A stretch of DNA of 64,000 bases from Hippea jasoniae (GTDB lineage: Bacteria > Campylobacterota_A > Desulfurellia > Desulfurellales > Hippeaceae): NCBI RefSeq assembly GCF_000744435.1, contig NZ_JQLX01000010.1, positions 62,001 through 126,000 on the forward strand. The letters run 5' to 3'. The notes below the pieces were generated by a model that worked only from the letters and a program-made list of their open reading frames with translations, was not told the origin of the DNA and searched no databases. The translations under genes and the position numbers were made by a program. This document shows, piece by piece, positions 9,630-18,068 of this stretch (its first letter is position 1; the number at the start of each line of letters is the position of its first letter).

Positions 9630-10510
9630 TACCGTTTCTCCCCGATGTTTGGATTGAAGTATTCGTTTAAGCCTTCTGCAAACATACTAAAACCAAGCAC
9701 TATTAAGATAATTGCTACGCCAGGAAAGAAAGCCATCCACCACTGGTTTGATATGATAAACTGCTGACCGTTTGCAAGGTCGTACCCCCAATCGGGTGTT
9801 GGAGGTGTGATGCCAAGACCAAGAAAGCTAAGCCCAGCCTCTGTCATGATCGCATCTGCTATATTCATGGAAAGCACGACAATAATAGAAGGTAAAACAT
9901 TGGGAAGTATGTATCTGAAGATAATCGATATTGTGTCTGCGCCAATCGATTTAGCACTTTCTACATACAGTTCATTTTTTACACTGGCTACCTGTGAGCG
10001 TATCACTCTGTAGTATGTTGGAATATAGACAACGGCTATCGATAGTGAGATGTTAATAATACCCGGTCCAAGCACCGCAGCTATTGCTATTGCAAGTATC
10101 AATCCGGGAAATGTATAAACAGAATCCATTATCATTGTCATAACCCTATCCAGTATGCCACCTGCATAGCCTGTAATCAAACCAAGTGGAATACCTATAG
10201 CTGCAGCTATGGCTGTTGCAATAAGTGCTATTGTTAAAGCCATTCTTGATCCGTAAATGAAACGACTAAAAACATCATAGCCCAGGTTGTCTGTTCCCAT
10301 TAAATGGTGAATATTGGGTGGCTGAAGTGGGGTACCAGAGGGCTGAATAGGATTATAAGGTGCTATCATGGGTGCAAAGATTGCCATAACGATAAAGATT
10401 ATAAGAAGACCTCCACCAATTAAAGCCATTATGCCACTTGAATCTCCAAGCAGGTCTTTTATAAAGGATGAAAAACGGGCTGATACCATTTGATTGGCGT
10501 TTTTTACCAT
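9629..10510 (-). CDS. Peptide-type ABC importer permease (DppC family)
   Basis: 293-aa inner-membrane permease with about six helices. The N-terminal OppC-type region has HHLMGTDNLGYDVFSRFIYGSR, split by the first long periplasmic segment. The EAA loop that contacts the ATPases is ESAKSIGADTISIIFRYILP. I chose ATG 10510, two bases after the DppB-like stop with a GAGG site, over a TTG at 10516. It pairs with the DppB-like permease to form the channel. Confidence 0.92.
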   Translation of the reverse strand: MVKNANQMVSARFSSFIKDLLGDSSGIMALIGGGLLIIFIVMAIFAPMIAPYNPIQPSGTPLQPPNIHHLMGTDNLGYDVFSRFIYGSRMALTIALIATAIAAAIGIPLGLITGYAGGILDRVMTMIMDSVYTFPGLILAIAIAAVLGPGIINISLSIAVVYIPTYYRVIRSQVASVKNELYVESAKSIGADTISIIFRYILPNVLPSIIVVLSMNIADAIMTEAGLSFLGLGITPPTPDWGYDLANGQQFIISNQWWMAFFPGVAIILIVLGFSMFAEGLNEYFNPNIGEKR

Positions 10511-10512
10511 TA

Positions 10513-11517
10513 TCAATACCTCACTCGCGGGTTTATCCAGGCGTTTATTACATCAACAAGAATGCTTATTATCGCAACAAATATTGCAAAAAACACGATT
10601 GTTCCCTGAATAGCGGGGAAATCCCTTGCATGTATCCTTGATACAAGATAACTGCCTATACCTGGCCAGGAGAATGTGACCTCTGTCAAAACTGCACCCC
10701 CAAGCAGCAGGGCAAATTGCAAACCCATGATGGTGAGAATGGGTGGTAGGGCATTTTTTAATGCATGTTTAAACAGAACCGTTTTTTCTTTGACGCCCCT
10801 TGCCCTTGCTGCGGTGGTGTATTGAGCAGAAAGCGTTAAAACAACATTGGATCTAACCATTCTTACAAATATACTCGATATTACAACCCCCAGTGTGATT
10901 GATGGGAGTATTAGATGCATAAGGGCATCTTTTAAAACATCCCATTGACCGTTTATTATTGCATCCACAACATAAAGTCCTGTGCGGATGGGATCGGGGG
11001 TCATAAAAGGCGATGATTCACCAGAAACAGGCAGCCAGTGCAACCAAACACCAAAAATTAACTGCAGCATCAATCCAAACCAGAATACGGGAAATGAATA
11101 TACAAAAATCGAGTAGATGCGCGCCGATAGATCAAGCGGACCGCCTAAATGGTAAGCTGCATAGGTTCCATAGAAAATTCCTATAAATACGGCAACTATC
11201 ATGGCAAATATTGTTAGTTCCAATGTTGCCGGGAATTTCTGCATGAGCTCTTTTAAAACAGGCATCGATGTGACTGTAGATCTGCCAAAATCACCTTTTG
11301 CAATGTTTTTTAGATAATCCGCATATTGGACAAGGATAGGTTTATCCAGCCCCATCTGATGCTCCATTGCCTTTACAACAGATGGTGGCGCTTTTGGTCC
11401 AAGCATGGCTAAAACAGGGTTTCCAGGAAGCACCCTCAAAACAAAAAATACTATTGTTAAAATGATTAAAACCATAGGGATGGATAAAAATACCCTTGTT
11501 AAGATGTAGCTTTTCAT
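10513..11517 (-). CDS. Peptide-type ABC importer permease (DppB family)
   Basis: 334-aa permease with about six helices. The N-terminus is MKSYILTRVFLSIPMVLIIL, followed by FFVLRVLPGNP, typical of DppB. The EAA-type loop is TTAARARGVKEKTVLFKHALKNALPP. The start is ATG 11517: GGGAGG stands 10 bases upstream, inside a longer open frame that starts at 11544 and would overlap the hairpin after the binding-protein gene. Confidence 0.92.
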   Translation of the reverse strand: MKSYILTRVFLSIPMVLIILTIVFFVLRVLPGNPVLAMLGPKAPPSVVKAMEHQMGLDKPILVQYADYLKNIAKGDFGRSTVTSMPVLKELMQKFPATLELTIFAMIVAVFIGIFYGTYAAYHLGGPLDLSARIYSIFVYSFPVFWFGLMLQLIFGVWLHWLPVSGESSPFMTPDPIRTGLYVVDAIINGQWDVLKDALMHLILPSITLGVVISSIFVRMVRSNVVLTLSAQYTTAARARGVKEKTVLFKHALKNALPPILTIMGLQFALLLGGAVLTEVTFSWPGIGSYLVSRIHARDFPAIQGTIVFFAIFVAIISILVDVINAWINPRVRY

Positions 11518-11543
11518 GGCTTTTTCCTCCCAGACAAAGGGCA

Positions 11544-11570
11544 AAATAAAAAGGGGGATAAACCCCCTTT
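11544..11570 (-). terminator. Hairpin between binding-protein and permease genes (partial terminator)
   Basis: Minus strand AAGGGGG, a five-base loop, CCCCCTT, then TTTATTTT. It lies 6 bases past the restored end of the binding-protein gene and before the permease start. Such hairpins commonly raise the binding protein:permease ratio. Confidence 0.75.
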
Positions 11571-11634
11571 AGCCCTTATTCTTTGTAGAGCAGATAATAG
11601 CGGAAAATCTGAACAGGGTCAAGTAAAATTCCCT

Positions 11635-13101
11635 TTATGTTGGGTTTTGATACAATTCTTTTTTACCCTGGAAGAGTGGAATATAAGGAGCCTCTTCTGC
11701 AAGTATTTTCTGAACTTTTTCATAGATTTTTTCTCTTTCCTTTTTGTCTGTGACCTGTCTGGCTTTTGAGAGTAGTTTATCCACTGTTTTGTTTGAATAG
11801 AAACAACCCATAGATGGACTTGCGCTGCTTGCCAAAAATGGCCACATGTAGTCGTCTGGATCAAAGTAGTCTGGATACCAGCCAAGCAGGAACATGCCCA
11901 TAACGCCGTTGAAGTAGTAATCTGTGTATGTTGCCCACTCTGCAGATTTTAGCTGGCATTTTACAAGACCTGTTTTTTCAAGTTGATTTTTTATTGTTAA
12001 TGCTAATGCAGCCTCTGTTGAGCCGTAGTGTGATGGGCTATACCACAGGGTTATCTTGAGAGGTTTTTCTTTGCTGTAGCCCAGTTTCTTCAACATTTTA
12101 ATTGCTTTTTTGAGGTTGTATTTGGGGAATGTATTTTTGTGTCCCCACATGCCTTTAGGAATCAATGTGTAGAGTGGATCTACTTGGCCGCTGAAAACAT
12201 CTTTAACTATCTGGTTTCTATCTATTGCATAAGAGAAGGCTTTTCTTATAGCTGTGTTTCCATAAGGTTTCTGTTTTACATTGAAAACAATCTCTCTGAT
12301 AAATGGACTTGGACCCACTAAAGCAACAAAATTTTTGTTTTTCTGAATCTTGGCAAACTGTTGTGGCAGTAGCGTTCTATATGCAACATCGATCTCACCA
12401 TTTAGAAGTGCGATATACAGAGTGTTTGCGTTTCTGTAAAGTTTTAAAAGAATGATTGGTGTTTTTGCCTTTTTGCCGTGATAGTAAGGGTTCCTTACAA
12501 ATTCAATCTGCTGACCTCTTACCCATTTTTTAACCATGTATGGACCGCTTGATACAGGCATTCCATCATAGACCTTATCTGAAGGGTATACCTTTGGATC
12601 GACCGGATAGGATACAGGGAAGGCTAAAATGCTTATAAACGGTGCAAAGGCGTATTTTAGGTGGATTTTAAACTCATAATCGTTTACAACCTCAACGCTC
12701 TTTAGAACATCAGCAAGCAAAAATGATGGATCCTGTTTAAGTTTAATAACCCTGTCTAAGGAATACTTAAAAGCTTCGGCATTGATTGGATCACCGTTTG
12801 AGAACTTAAGGCCTTTTTTTAAGTAAAATGTGTAGGTTAAACCGTCTTTTGAAACCTTCCATTTTTTTGCAAGATCTGGGACAATCTTTGTTGTGCCTGG
12901 AATATACTTTACCAATCCTGCACCGATGTTTTGAAGAATGTTGTCAGAAAGATAATCGTAAGCCTTTGCTGGATCTAATGAGGTAATCTTATCTGTCGTG
13001 CCGATGATGACATAACTTTTTTTAGAGATGGCAAACGACGGCAGACTGATAAAGCTTACCAAAAGCAAAGCTGCTAAAAGCCTTAAAAAGAGCTTTCTCA
13101 T
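11635..13101 (-). CDS. ABC importer solute-binding protein (SBP_bac_5/DppA type), 3' end frameshifted
   Basis: Periplasmic binding protein of the peptide/nickel class, 488 codons as read. A signal peptide (about residues 1-24, RLLAALLLVSFISLPSFA) is followed by the SBP_bac_5 core: YVIIGTTDKITSLDPAKAYD, LAKKWKVSKDGLTYTFYLKKG, FSNGDPINAEAFKYSLDR. The frame stops early at QNPT. After a run of six A (T at 11659-11664 on the plus strand) the -1 frame stays open for 27 codons to a TAA at 11576 and reads like the normal family end (PNIKGILLDPV...IFRYYLLYKE). So the gene is either truncated by a one-base loss or miscalled at the homopolymer. First gene of the importer operon. The ligand is probably a peptide but is not proven. 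Confidence 0.9.
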   Translation of the reverse strand: MRKLFLRLLAALLLVSFISLPSFAISKKSYVIIGTTDKITSLDPAKAYDYLSDNILQNIGAGLVKYIPGTTKIVPDLAKKWKVSKDGLTYTFYLKKGLKFSNGDPINAEAFKYSLDRVIKLKQDPSFLLADVLKSVEVVNDYEFKIHLKYAFAPFISILAFPVSYPVDPKVYPSDKVYDGMPVSSGPYMVKKWVRGQQIEFVRNPYYHGKKAKTPIILLKLYRNANTLYIALLNGEIDVAYRTLLPQQFAKIQKNKNFVALVGPSPFIREIVFNVKQKPYGNTAIRKAFSYAIDRNQIVKDVFSGQVDPLYTLIPKGMWGHKNTFPKYNLKKAIKMLKKLGYSKEKPLKITLWYSPSHYGSTEAALALTIKNQLEKTGLVKCQLKSAEWATYTDYYFNGVMGMFLLGWYPDYFDPDDYMWPFLASSASPSMGCFYSNKTVDKLLSKARQVTDKKEREKIYEKVQKILAEEAPYIPLFQGKKELYQNPT

Positions 13102-13130
13102 AAAACACCTCCTTAGAATTTGTTAAAACT

Positions 13131-13159
13131 TTATTATCATAAATTTTTATCCATGTCAC
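13131..13159 (-). promoter_or_regulatory. Promoter of the peptide-importer operon
   Basis: Minus strand GTGACA (13154-13159), 17 bases, TAATAA (13131-13136) preceded by TGA as an extended -10. It lies 30 bases before the binding-protein ATG. Confidence 0.65.
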
Positions 13160-13213
13160 TAAATTTATAAATTACTTAACTTTTACATTTAGATGTGTGC
13201 TTTTAATTAATTA

Positions 13214-13960
13214 TTAAGGATTCGATGATATATTAACTATTCTGCAGTCGTTGTTTGTATCCTTTGAAAGGTATAAGTATAGTGTTTGGGTTGTATGGGA
13301 GTCGGTGTAGATTAATCTAACTTTAAAGGTTTTTATGCCAACTGTTGATAGAGCACTGCATATTGTGTCTTTATCTGTCATATCCTCTATTTTTTCTATC
13401 TCTACTGTTTTAGAAAATCTATTTTTAAACGCCTCAAAATCACCTGCAGCAGGAAAATGGATTTTTTCACCATTGCAGTCTGTCATAACATAATCTGCAA
13501 AAGAGAGCATGGAGTAGGCTTTTTTAAATTGTTTGTGATTGAGAAAACCAAAAAAGTCTTTAATGGCTTTTGTGCAGTTGTCTATTTTGGGTGGCTTAAA
13601 GGCAGAAATTGTAAAGTAATTGCTATAGAAACACTCTATTGGTTTTGAAACAAGACACGCTGCAACCCTGCAAAGATTACTTGATGGAATACCGAATCCG
13701 CTCACAAATCCTGAAGGTATCTTTACAGTGAAACTGCCTTTTGTAGCAGGTGTGTTGCAATTGTTGACAAAACCTTTATCTTTTCCTCCTATTAAGATGC
13801 CTAAACATATTTTGTCTTTTATGGTTGAGTGCCATTTTATAGTGTAGCTGTGCCCTTCGATCCATGTTGTATTTTTATTTGGTATTGTAAAAGTAAAATC
13901 TTTTGCTCCTACAGGGTAGGTTAAAAGTAGAAGAAACGGTATAAAAATTAATTTTTTCAT
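13214..13960 (-). CDS. Secreted protein with Kre9/KNH-like domain and NTF2-like C-terminus, function unknown
   Basis: 248 aa. A signal peptide covers residues 1-19 (LIFIPFLLLLTYPVGA). Residues about 22-118 look like the beta-sandwich Kre9/KNH-type domain: FTIPNKNTTWIEGHSYTIKW, later GSFTVKIPSG and a closing NYFTIS. Cysteine pairs suggest disulfides in the periplasm. Residues about 125-248 resemble a small NTF2-like fold (IKDFFGFLNHKQFKKAYSML). Both domain calls are by eye. It follows the 374-aa secreted neighbour with an ATGA overlap, so the two likely act together. No enzymatic motif is visible. An ordinary housekeeping role is unlikely. Confidence 0.8.
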   Translation of the reverse strand: MKKLIFIPFLLLLTYPVGAKDFTFTIPNKNTTWIEGHSYTIKWHSTIKDKICLGILIGGKDKGFVNNCNTPATKGSFTVKIPSGFVSGFGIPSSNLCRVAACLVSKPIECFYSNYFTISAFKPPKIDNCTKAIKDFFGFLNHKQFKKAYSMLSFADYVMTDCNGEKIHFPAAGDFEAFKNRFSKTVEIEKIEDMTDKDTICSALSTVGIKTFKVRLIYTDSHTTQTLYLYLSKDTNNDCRIVNISSNP

Positions 13961-15081
13961 CTAAAATCAATTCTTACATTTATAAGCTGTGCTGAAGTAA
14001 TAACAAAACTTGAACCAGTTACAACACCCGAACAATTGCCCCTTAACCCAATGCCTACAATATTTCCTCCTTTATGAGCATTTATGTAAAATATGTATGT
14101 TATTTTTTTGGCTTTTTTTGCTCTGTAGAGTTCTTGCATGCCCTCCAATAGGGATTTTACATTGTTTATTGTATCAAGCATTTCTAATGCTTCTTCGACA
14201 TCTCTTGGTTTTGAAATACCTGGCGCTGCAAGTAGTACCAGATCAATAATTTTTCCTGCTGCTATCTGGTAGTTTAATCCAGGTATTACTGTTTTTTGCT
14301 TGTAATGAGATTTGTATCGAGCGGTTACTTTTAATCCAGCAAAAGCTCCTAAACCAACAACCTTTGTACCACCTGTATAATATATTGTTGCAGTTACTTT
14401 TACTTTGCCGTTTTTTGGTGAATTGAAATAAATGTACTGCGTAGCCTCAGATGTTGAACCTCCAAGAATTGCCTGATCTAATATTCCTAAATAACCTGTA
14501 TTGTAATTGCAAAAGTATAAAGCTCTTGAGCCTCTCCCGGGATTTATTGTTTTTCTCCAACCAGAACAGTTTAGATAAGGGGGTGAAATATTTAATACAG
14601 AGGGTTGTTTTTTATTTTTCTTATGGTGTTTGTTTTTATTGTTCCTGTGTTCTGAAAAGTTTAGTGTGATGGCTCTCCATTGATACGGTCCCCAGTGCCC
14701 TGCAGGAAAGCTTATGTCTGGCCAGAATATCCATCTACCAGCTTTATTTATCTTGATAGTGGCTGAGATTTTAACTGTCTGGTGAGGTTTGATAAACTTG
14801 CTTTTATATGTGTGGCCAAAATCCCTGTTTTTGCCATCAGGATTTCTACAGGCAATAAAGAAGCCGTATTTCCCTGTTTTTATAAGGTGTTTTGTTATAT
14901 TTGTGATTTCAAAAGATGCATGAAGTTTGCTGCCGACTTTTAAATCTGAAGCGCTTATATTAAAATTTTTTACTTCCAATCCCCAGAATGTACCAACATA
15001 TCCAATATTTCTATTAAAAGCAAAACATAATTGAGTAAAGAGACCTGTAAAAATAACAACGATAAGATAAATCTTTCTCAT
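13957..15081 (-). CDS. Secreted hypothetical protein with Ig-like N-terminal domain
   Basis: 374 aa, not recognised. A signal peptide (RKIYLIVVIFTGLFTQLCFA) is followed by a beta-rich region (about 25-150) resembling CARDB/Ig-type adhesion or transport domains, with SDLKVGSKLHASFEITNIT and later WIFWPDISFPAGHWGPYQW. Next comes a very basic His/Lys/Asn linker (about 155-170). The second half (about 175-374) has SGWRKTINPGRGSRALYFCN, a hydrophobic stretch DLVLLAAPG and a Gly-rich end. I use ATG 15081, preceded by GAGG, because the promoter lies inside the longer frame that begins at 15135. It is coupled to the Kre9-like gene. Likely exported and perhaps surface-bound; function unknown. Confidence 0.8.
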   Translation of the reverse strand: MRKIYLIVVIFTGLFTQLCFAFNRNIGYVGTFWGLEVKNFNISASDLKVGSKLHASFEITNITKHLIKTGKYGFFIACRNPDGKNRDFGHTYKSKFIKPHQTVKISATIKINKAGRWIFWPDISFPAGHWGPYQWRAITLNFSEHRNNKNKHHKKNKKQPSVLNISPPYLNCSGWRKTINPGRGSRALYFCNYNTGYLGILDQAILGGSTSEATQYIYFNSPKNGKVKVTATIYYTGGTKVVGLGAFAGLKVTARYKSHYKQKTVIPGLNYQIAAGKIIDLVLLAAPGISKPRDVEEALEMLDTINNVKSLLEGMQELYRAKKAKKITYIFYINAHKGGNIVGIGLRGNCSGVVTGSSFVITSAQLINVRIDFR

Positions 15082-15106
15082 TGCAAATCCTCTAACTATT
15101 TTTAAA

Positions 15107-15135
15107 TTTTTAGTTTTTTTAACTGTTAATGTCAA
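15107..15135 (-). promoter_or_regulatory. Promoter of the secreted-protein pair
   Basis: Minus strand TTGACA (15130-15135), 17 bases, TAAAAA (15107-15112). It sits back-to-back with the secA promoter. Confidence 0.6.
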
Positions 15136-15144
15136 GCTTTTTTA

Positions 15145-15173
15145 TTGATTTTTTAGGCGATCTACACTAATAT
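15145..15173 (+). promoter_or_regulatory. secA promoter
   Basis: TTGATT (15145-15150), 17 bases, TAATAT (15168-15173), 30 bases before the secA ATG. Confidence 0.65.
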
Positions 15174-15202
15174 TTGGCAGACTATGTTTTTGAGGAGTGA
15201 AA

Positions 15203-17611
15203 ATGATATCTGGAGTGCTTAAAAAGATCTTTGGAACTCAAAATGATAGGGTTTTGAAGTCTATTCAACCTTATGTGAATAAGATTAACGATAAAGAAGC
15301 CTGGGCAAAGTCTTTAAGTGATGAACAGATTAAGGAAGAGTTGAAAAAGCTTGAAGATAGATATCAATCCAAGGGTAATCTTGATGATATTTTGGTTGAA
15401 AGCTTTGCACTAACAAGAGAAACAGCCAGACGCACGCTTAATATGCGTCATTTTGATGTTCAGCTAATTGGTGGATATGTTTTGCATAAAGGCATGGTTG
15501 CAGAGATGAAAACAGGCGAGGGTAAAACGCTTGTTGCAACACTACCGCTTGTGTTAAATGCCCTAACCCGCCGCGGCGTGCATCTTGTTACGGTTAACGA
15601 TTATTTAGCCAAAAGGGATGCCTTATGGATGGGGCCTATCTATCTGTTTTTGGGTTTGAGTGTGGGTGTTATTCAGCAGCAGAACAAGTCGTTTTTAGTT
15701 GAATGGGATGATAAAGAAAAGTTCACGACAAAGCTTGTTGCCTGTTCACGAAAAGAAGCGTATCAGGCGGATATAACATACGGCACAAACAGTGAGTTTG
15801 GTTTTGATTATTTAAGGGATAATATGAGTTTTTCGCTTGATGATTATGTTCAGCGGGAATTTTACTACGCCATCGTCGATGAGGTGGACTCGATTTTGAT
15901 TGATGAGGCACGAACACCGCTTATTATCTCTGGTGTTGCAGATAAGCCATCCTCAATGTATTACAAAATTGATAAGGCTGTCAGGCAATTGAAGCCTGAG
16001 GATTATGAGGTAGATGAAAAGGCAAAAAATGCCGTCTTAACCGATTCAGGCGTTGAAAAGATCCAGAAGATTTTAGGTATAAAAAACCTGTATGATATAG
16101 AAAATATTGAGATTCTCCATATGGTGAATCAGTCGCTTAAGGCTCATGCTGTATATGAGCGGGACAAAGATTATATAGTTAAAGATGGTAAGGCTATTAT
16201 TGTTGATGAGTTTACCGGTAGATTGATGCCCGATAGACGCTACTCAGACGGTCTGCATCAGGCGATTGAGGCAAAGGAGCATTTAAGAATTCAGAAGGAA
16301 TCTCAAACGCTTGCATCGATTACATTTCAAAACTACTTTAGAATGTATGAAAAACTTGCAGGAATGACAGGAACTGCCGCAACAGAGGCCAGGGAGTTTA
16401 AAGAGATATACAATCTTGATGTTGTTGTTATACCAACAAATAAGCCGATAAGAAGAATAGACCATAACGACTTGGTGTTTAAAACCCATAAAGAGAAGAT
16501 CAACGCCATCATAAAAGAGATAGAGGAAAGACATAAAAAAGGTCAGCCGGTTCTTGTTGGCACAACAAGTGTGGAAAAATCCGAGGAGCTGCACAAAATC
16601 CTTGTTAAAAAAAGAATACCGCATGCGGTTTTAAACGCAAAGCATCATGAAAAGGAGGCAGAAATCATAGCCCATGCTGGTGAGGTTGGCAGGGTAACAA
16701 TTGCCACCAATATGGCAGGTAGGGGCGTGGATATAAAGCTAACAGAAGACAGCAAAAAATTGGGCGGATTGTTTATTTTGGGCACAGAAAGGCATGAATC
16801 AAGGCGTATAGACAACCAGCTTAGAGGAAGATCGGGCAGGCAGGGTGATCCTGGTGAATCAAGGTTCTTTTTATCGCTTGAAGATGACCTGTTGAGGATT
16901 TTTGGATCGGAAAGAATCAAGCTTTTGATGGACAAATTGGGCGTTGAAGAGGGTGAGGCAATAGAAAACAAGATGATTACGCGTGCCATTGAGAATGCCC
17001 AGAAGAAGGTTGAGGCTTATAACTTTGATATCAGGAAAAACCTGCTTGAGTATGACGATGTTATGAATAAACAAAGGCAGGTGATCTATCAACAAAGGCG
17101 AAGCATACTTGAAGGTGTTGAGTTAAAAGACGATATTTTAAGCTACATAGAGTCTATTGTTGATGATGTAGCCGATGTATATCTTCCAGAGAAAATAGAC
17201 CCCACAAACTGGGATGTGGATGGGTTTAACAAGGAGATGAGGCGAATATTTGATAGAACATTTAAGATTGACACAGGCGAGATTGCAAAAACAAAAAGAA
17301 GGGATAAGCTGATTGAGGATATCAAAAAAAGCCTGATTGATGAATACAATCAAAAAGAGGAGCTTATAGGCTCAGATCAGATGAGGGAACTTGAGAGGCA
17401 GATTATGCTTCAACTTGTTGATATGCACTGGAGAGAGCATCTTAAAAATATGGATTATCTGCGTGATGCTGTGGGCTTAAGAGGTTATGGTCAGCGCGAT
17501 CCGCTTGTTGAATATAAAAAGGTATCCTTCGATGAGTTTGAAGATATGGTAAAAAGGATTCAGGAGGATACCGTTGCAAGTATCTACCATATAAAGGTCG
17601 TTGTTGAGTAG
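15203..17611 (+). CDS. secA: Preprotein translocase ATPase SecA
   Basis: 802-aa motor that pushes unfolded precursors through SecYEG. Walker [16 protein letters not shown] is near residue 100. The DEAD-type Walker B is [19 protein letters not shown]. The second motor domain shows [12 protein letters not shown] and [21 protein letters not shown]. The protein ends right after the helical scaffold ([14 protein letters not shown]). The flexible linker and zinc-binding SecB-docking tail of E. coli SecA are absent, hence the short length. ATG 15203 has GAGGAG 5-6 bases upstream; a GTG at 15197 overlaps that site. Confidence 0.97.
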   Translation: MISGVLKKIFGTQNDRVLKSIQPYVNKINDKEAWAKSLSDEQIKEELKKLEDRYQSKGNLDDILVESFALTRETARRTLNMRHFDVQLIGGYVLHKGMVAEMKTGEGKTLVATLPLVLNALTRRGVHLVTVNDYLAKRDALWMGPIYLFLGLSVGVIQQQNKSFLVEWDDKEKFTTKLVACSRKEAYQADITYGTNSEFGFDYLRDNMSFSLDDYVQREFYYAIVDEVDSILIDEARTPLIISGVADKPSSMYYKIDKAVRQLKPEDYEVDEKAKNAVLTDSGVEKIQKILGIKNLYDIENIEILHMVNQSLKAHAVYERDKDYIVKDGKAIIVDEFTGRLMPDRRYSDGLHQAIEAKEHLRIQKESQTLASITFQNYFRMYEKLAGMTGTAATEAREFKEIYNLDVVVIPTNKPIRRIDHNDLVFKTHKEKINAIIKEIEERHKKGQPVLVGTTSVEKSEELHKILVKKRIPHAVLNAKHHEKEAEIIAHAGEVGRVTIATNMAGRGVDIKLTEDSKKLGGLFILGTERHESRRIDNQLRGRSGRQGDPGESRFFLSLEDDLLRIFGSERIKLLMDKLGVEEGEAIENKMITRAIENAQKKVEAYNFDIRKNLLEYDDVMNKQRQVIYQQRRSILEGVELKDDILSYIESIVDDVADVYLPEKIDPTNWDVDGFNKEMRRIFDRTFKIDTGEIAKTKRRDKLIEDIKKSLIDEYNQKEELIGSDQMRELERQIMLQLVDMHWREHLKNMDYLRDAVGLRGYGQRDPLVEYKKVSFDEFEDMVKRIQEDTVASIYHIKVVVE

Positions 17612-18068
17612 ATTTTTTATCGACACGCCTTTTGAGCGCTGGTTGATAGTTGAGTTTTGTAATAAAAAGATCTGCTCCATCAAATTTAGCAGCCAAAGAG
17701 AAGGCATTCCATTAACAGGCGATTTAAAAAAAGTTTTTGAGTATATTTTTTTGCATAAGGATTTCTCCTGTTTTGATTATACTCTGCTTGATATGGATCT
17801 TTTAAGTAGAAATGAGTTACTGCTTCATAAGTTTCTTATTGAGACAAAGATCGGCGAGGTTTATGCATACTCTGATGTCGCCACCGTTCTTTTTAAAAAA
17901 CCCACCTATGCACGGTTTGTTGGGAACCTGCTAAAGAAAAACCGTTTTGTGTTTGTTGTTCCATGTCATAGGGTAGTGGCAAAAAACGGTATTGGTGGCT
18001 ATACTCCATCTATTGAATCTATTGAACTTAAAAGAAAGATTTTGCGATGGGAGGGGCTATCTATTTAG
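17604..18068 (+). CDS. Methylated-DNA--[protein]-cysteine S-methyltransferase
   Basis: About 154 aa, a suicide repair protein that takes methyl groups from O6-methylguanine onto a cysteine. The acceptor motif is intact as [16 protein letters not shown], with the helix-turn-helix [19 protein letters not shown] and the Asn hinge region before it. The start is a TTG (17604, or 17601) inside the end of secA with AAAGG upstream, so it is probably co-transcribed with secA. Its 3' end overlaps the convergent diguanylate cyclase gene by 12 bases. Confidence 0.92.
   Translation: MSRFFIDTPFERWLIVEFCNKKICSIKFSSQREGIPLTGDLKKVFEYIFLHKDFSCFDYTLLDMDLLSRNELLLHKFLIETKIGEVYAYSDVATVLFKKPTYARFVGNLLKKNRFVFVVPCHRVVAKNGIGGYTPSIESIELKRKILRWEGLSI

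Noticed and set aside
11659-11664. Programmed -1 ribosomal frameshift at AAA AAA G
   Set aside because: The heptamer phase is wrong for a classic slippery site (preceding base T, codons AAA AAA GAA), and no benefit is evident. Error, mutation or transcriptional slippage is likelier.
11619-11885. Open frame overlapping the end of the peptide-binding protein gene
   Set aside because: It is not the frame that continues the protein; the family C-terminus is in the other frame and ends at 11576.
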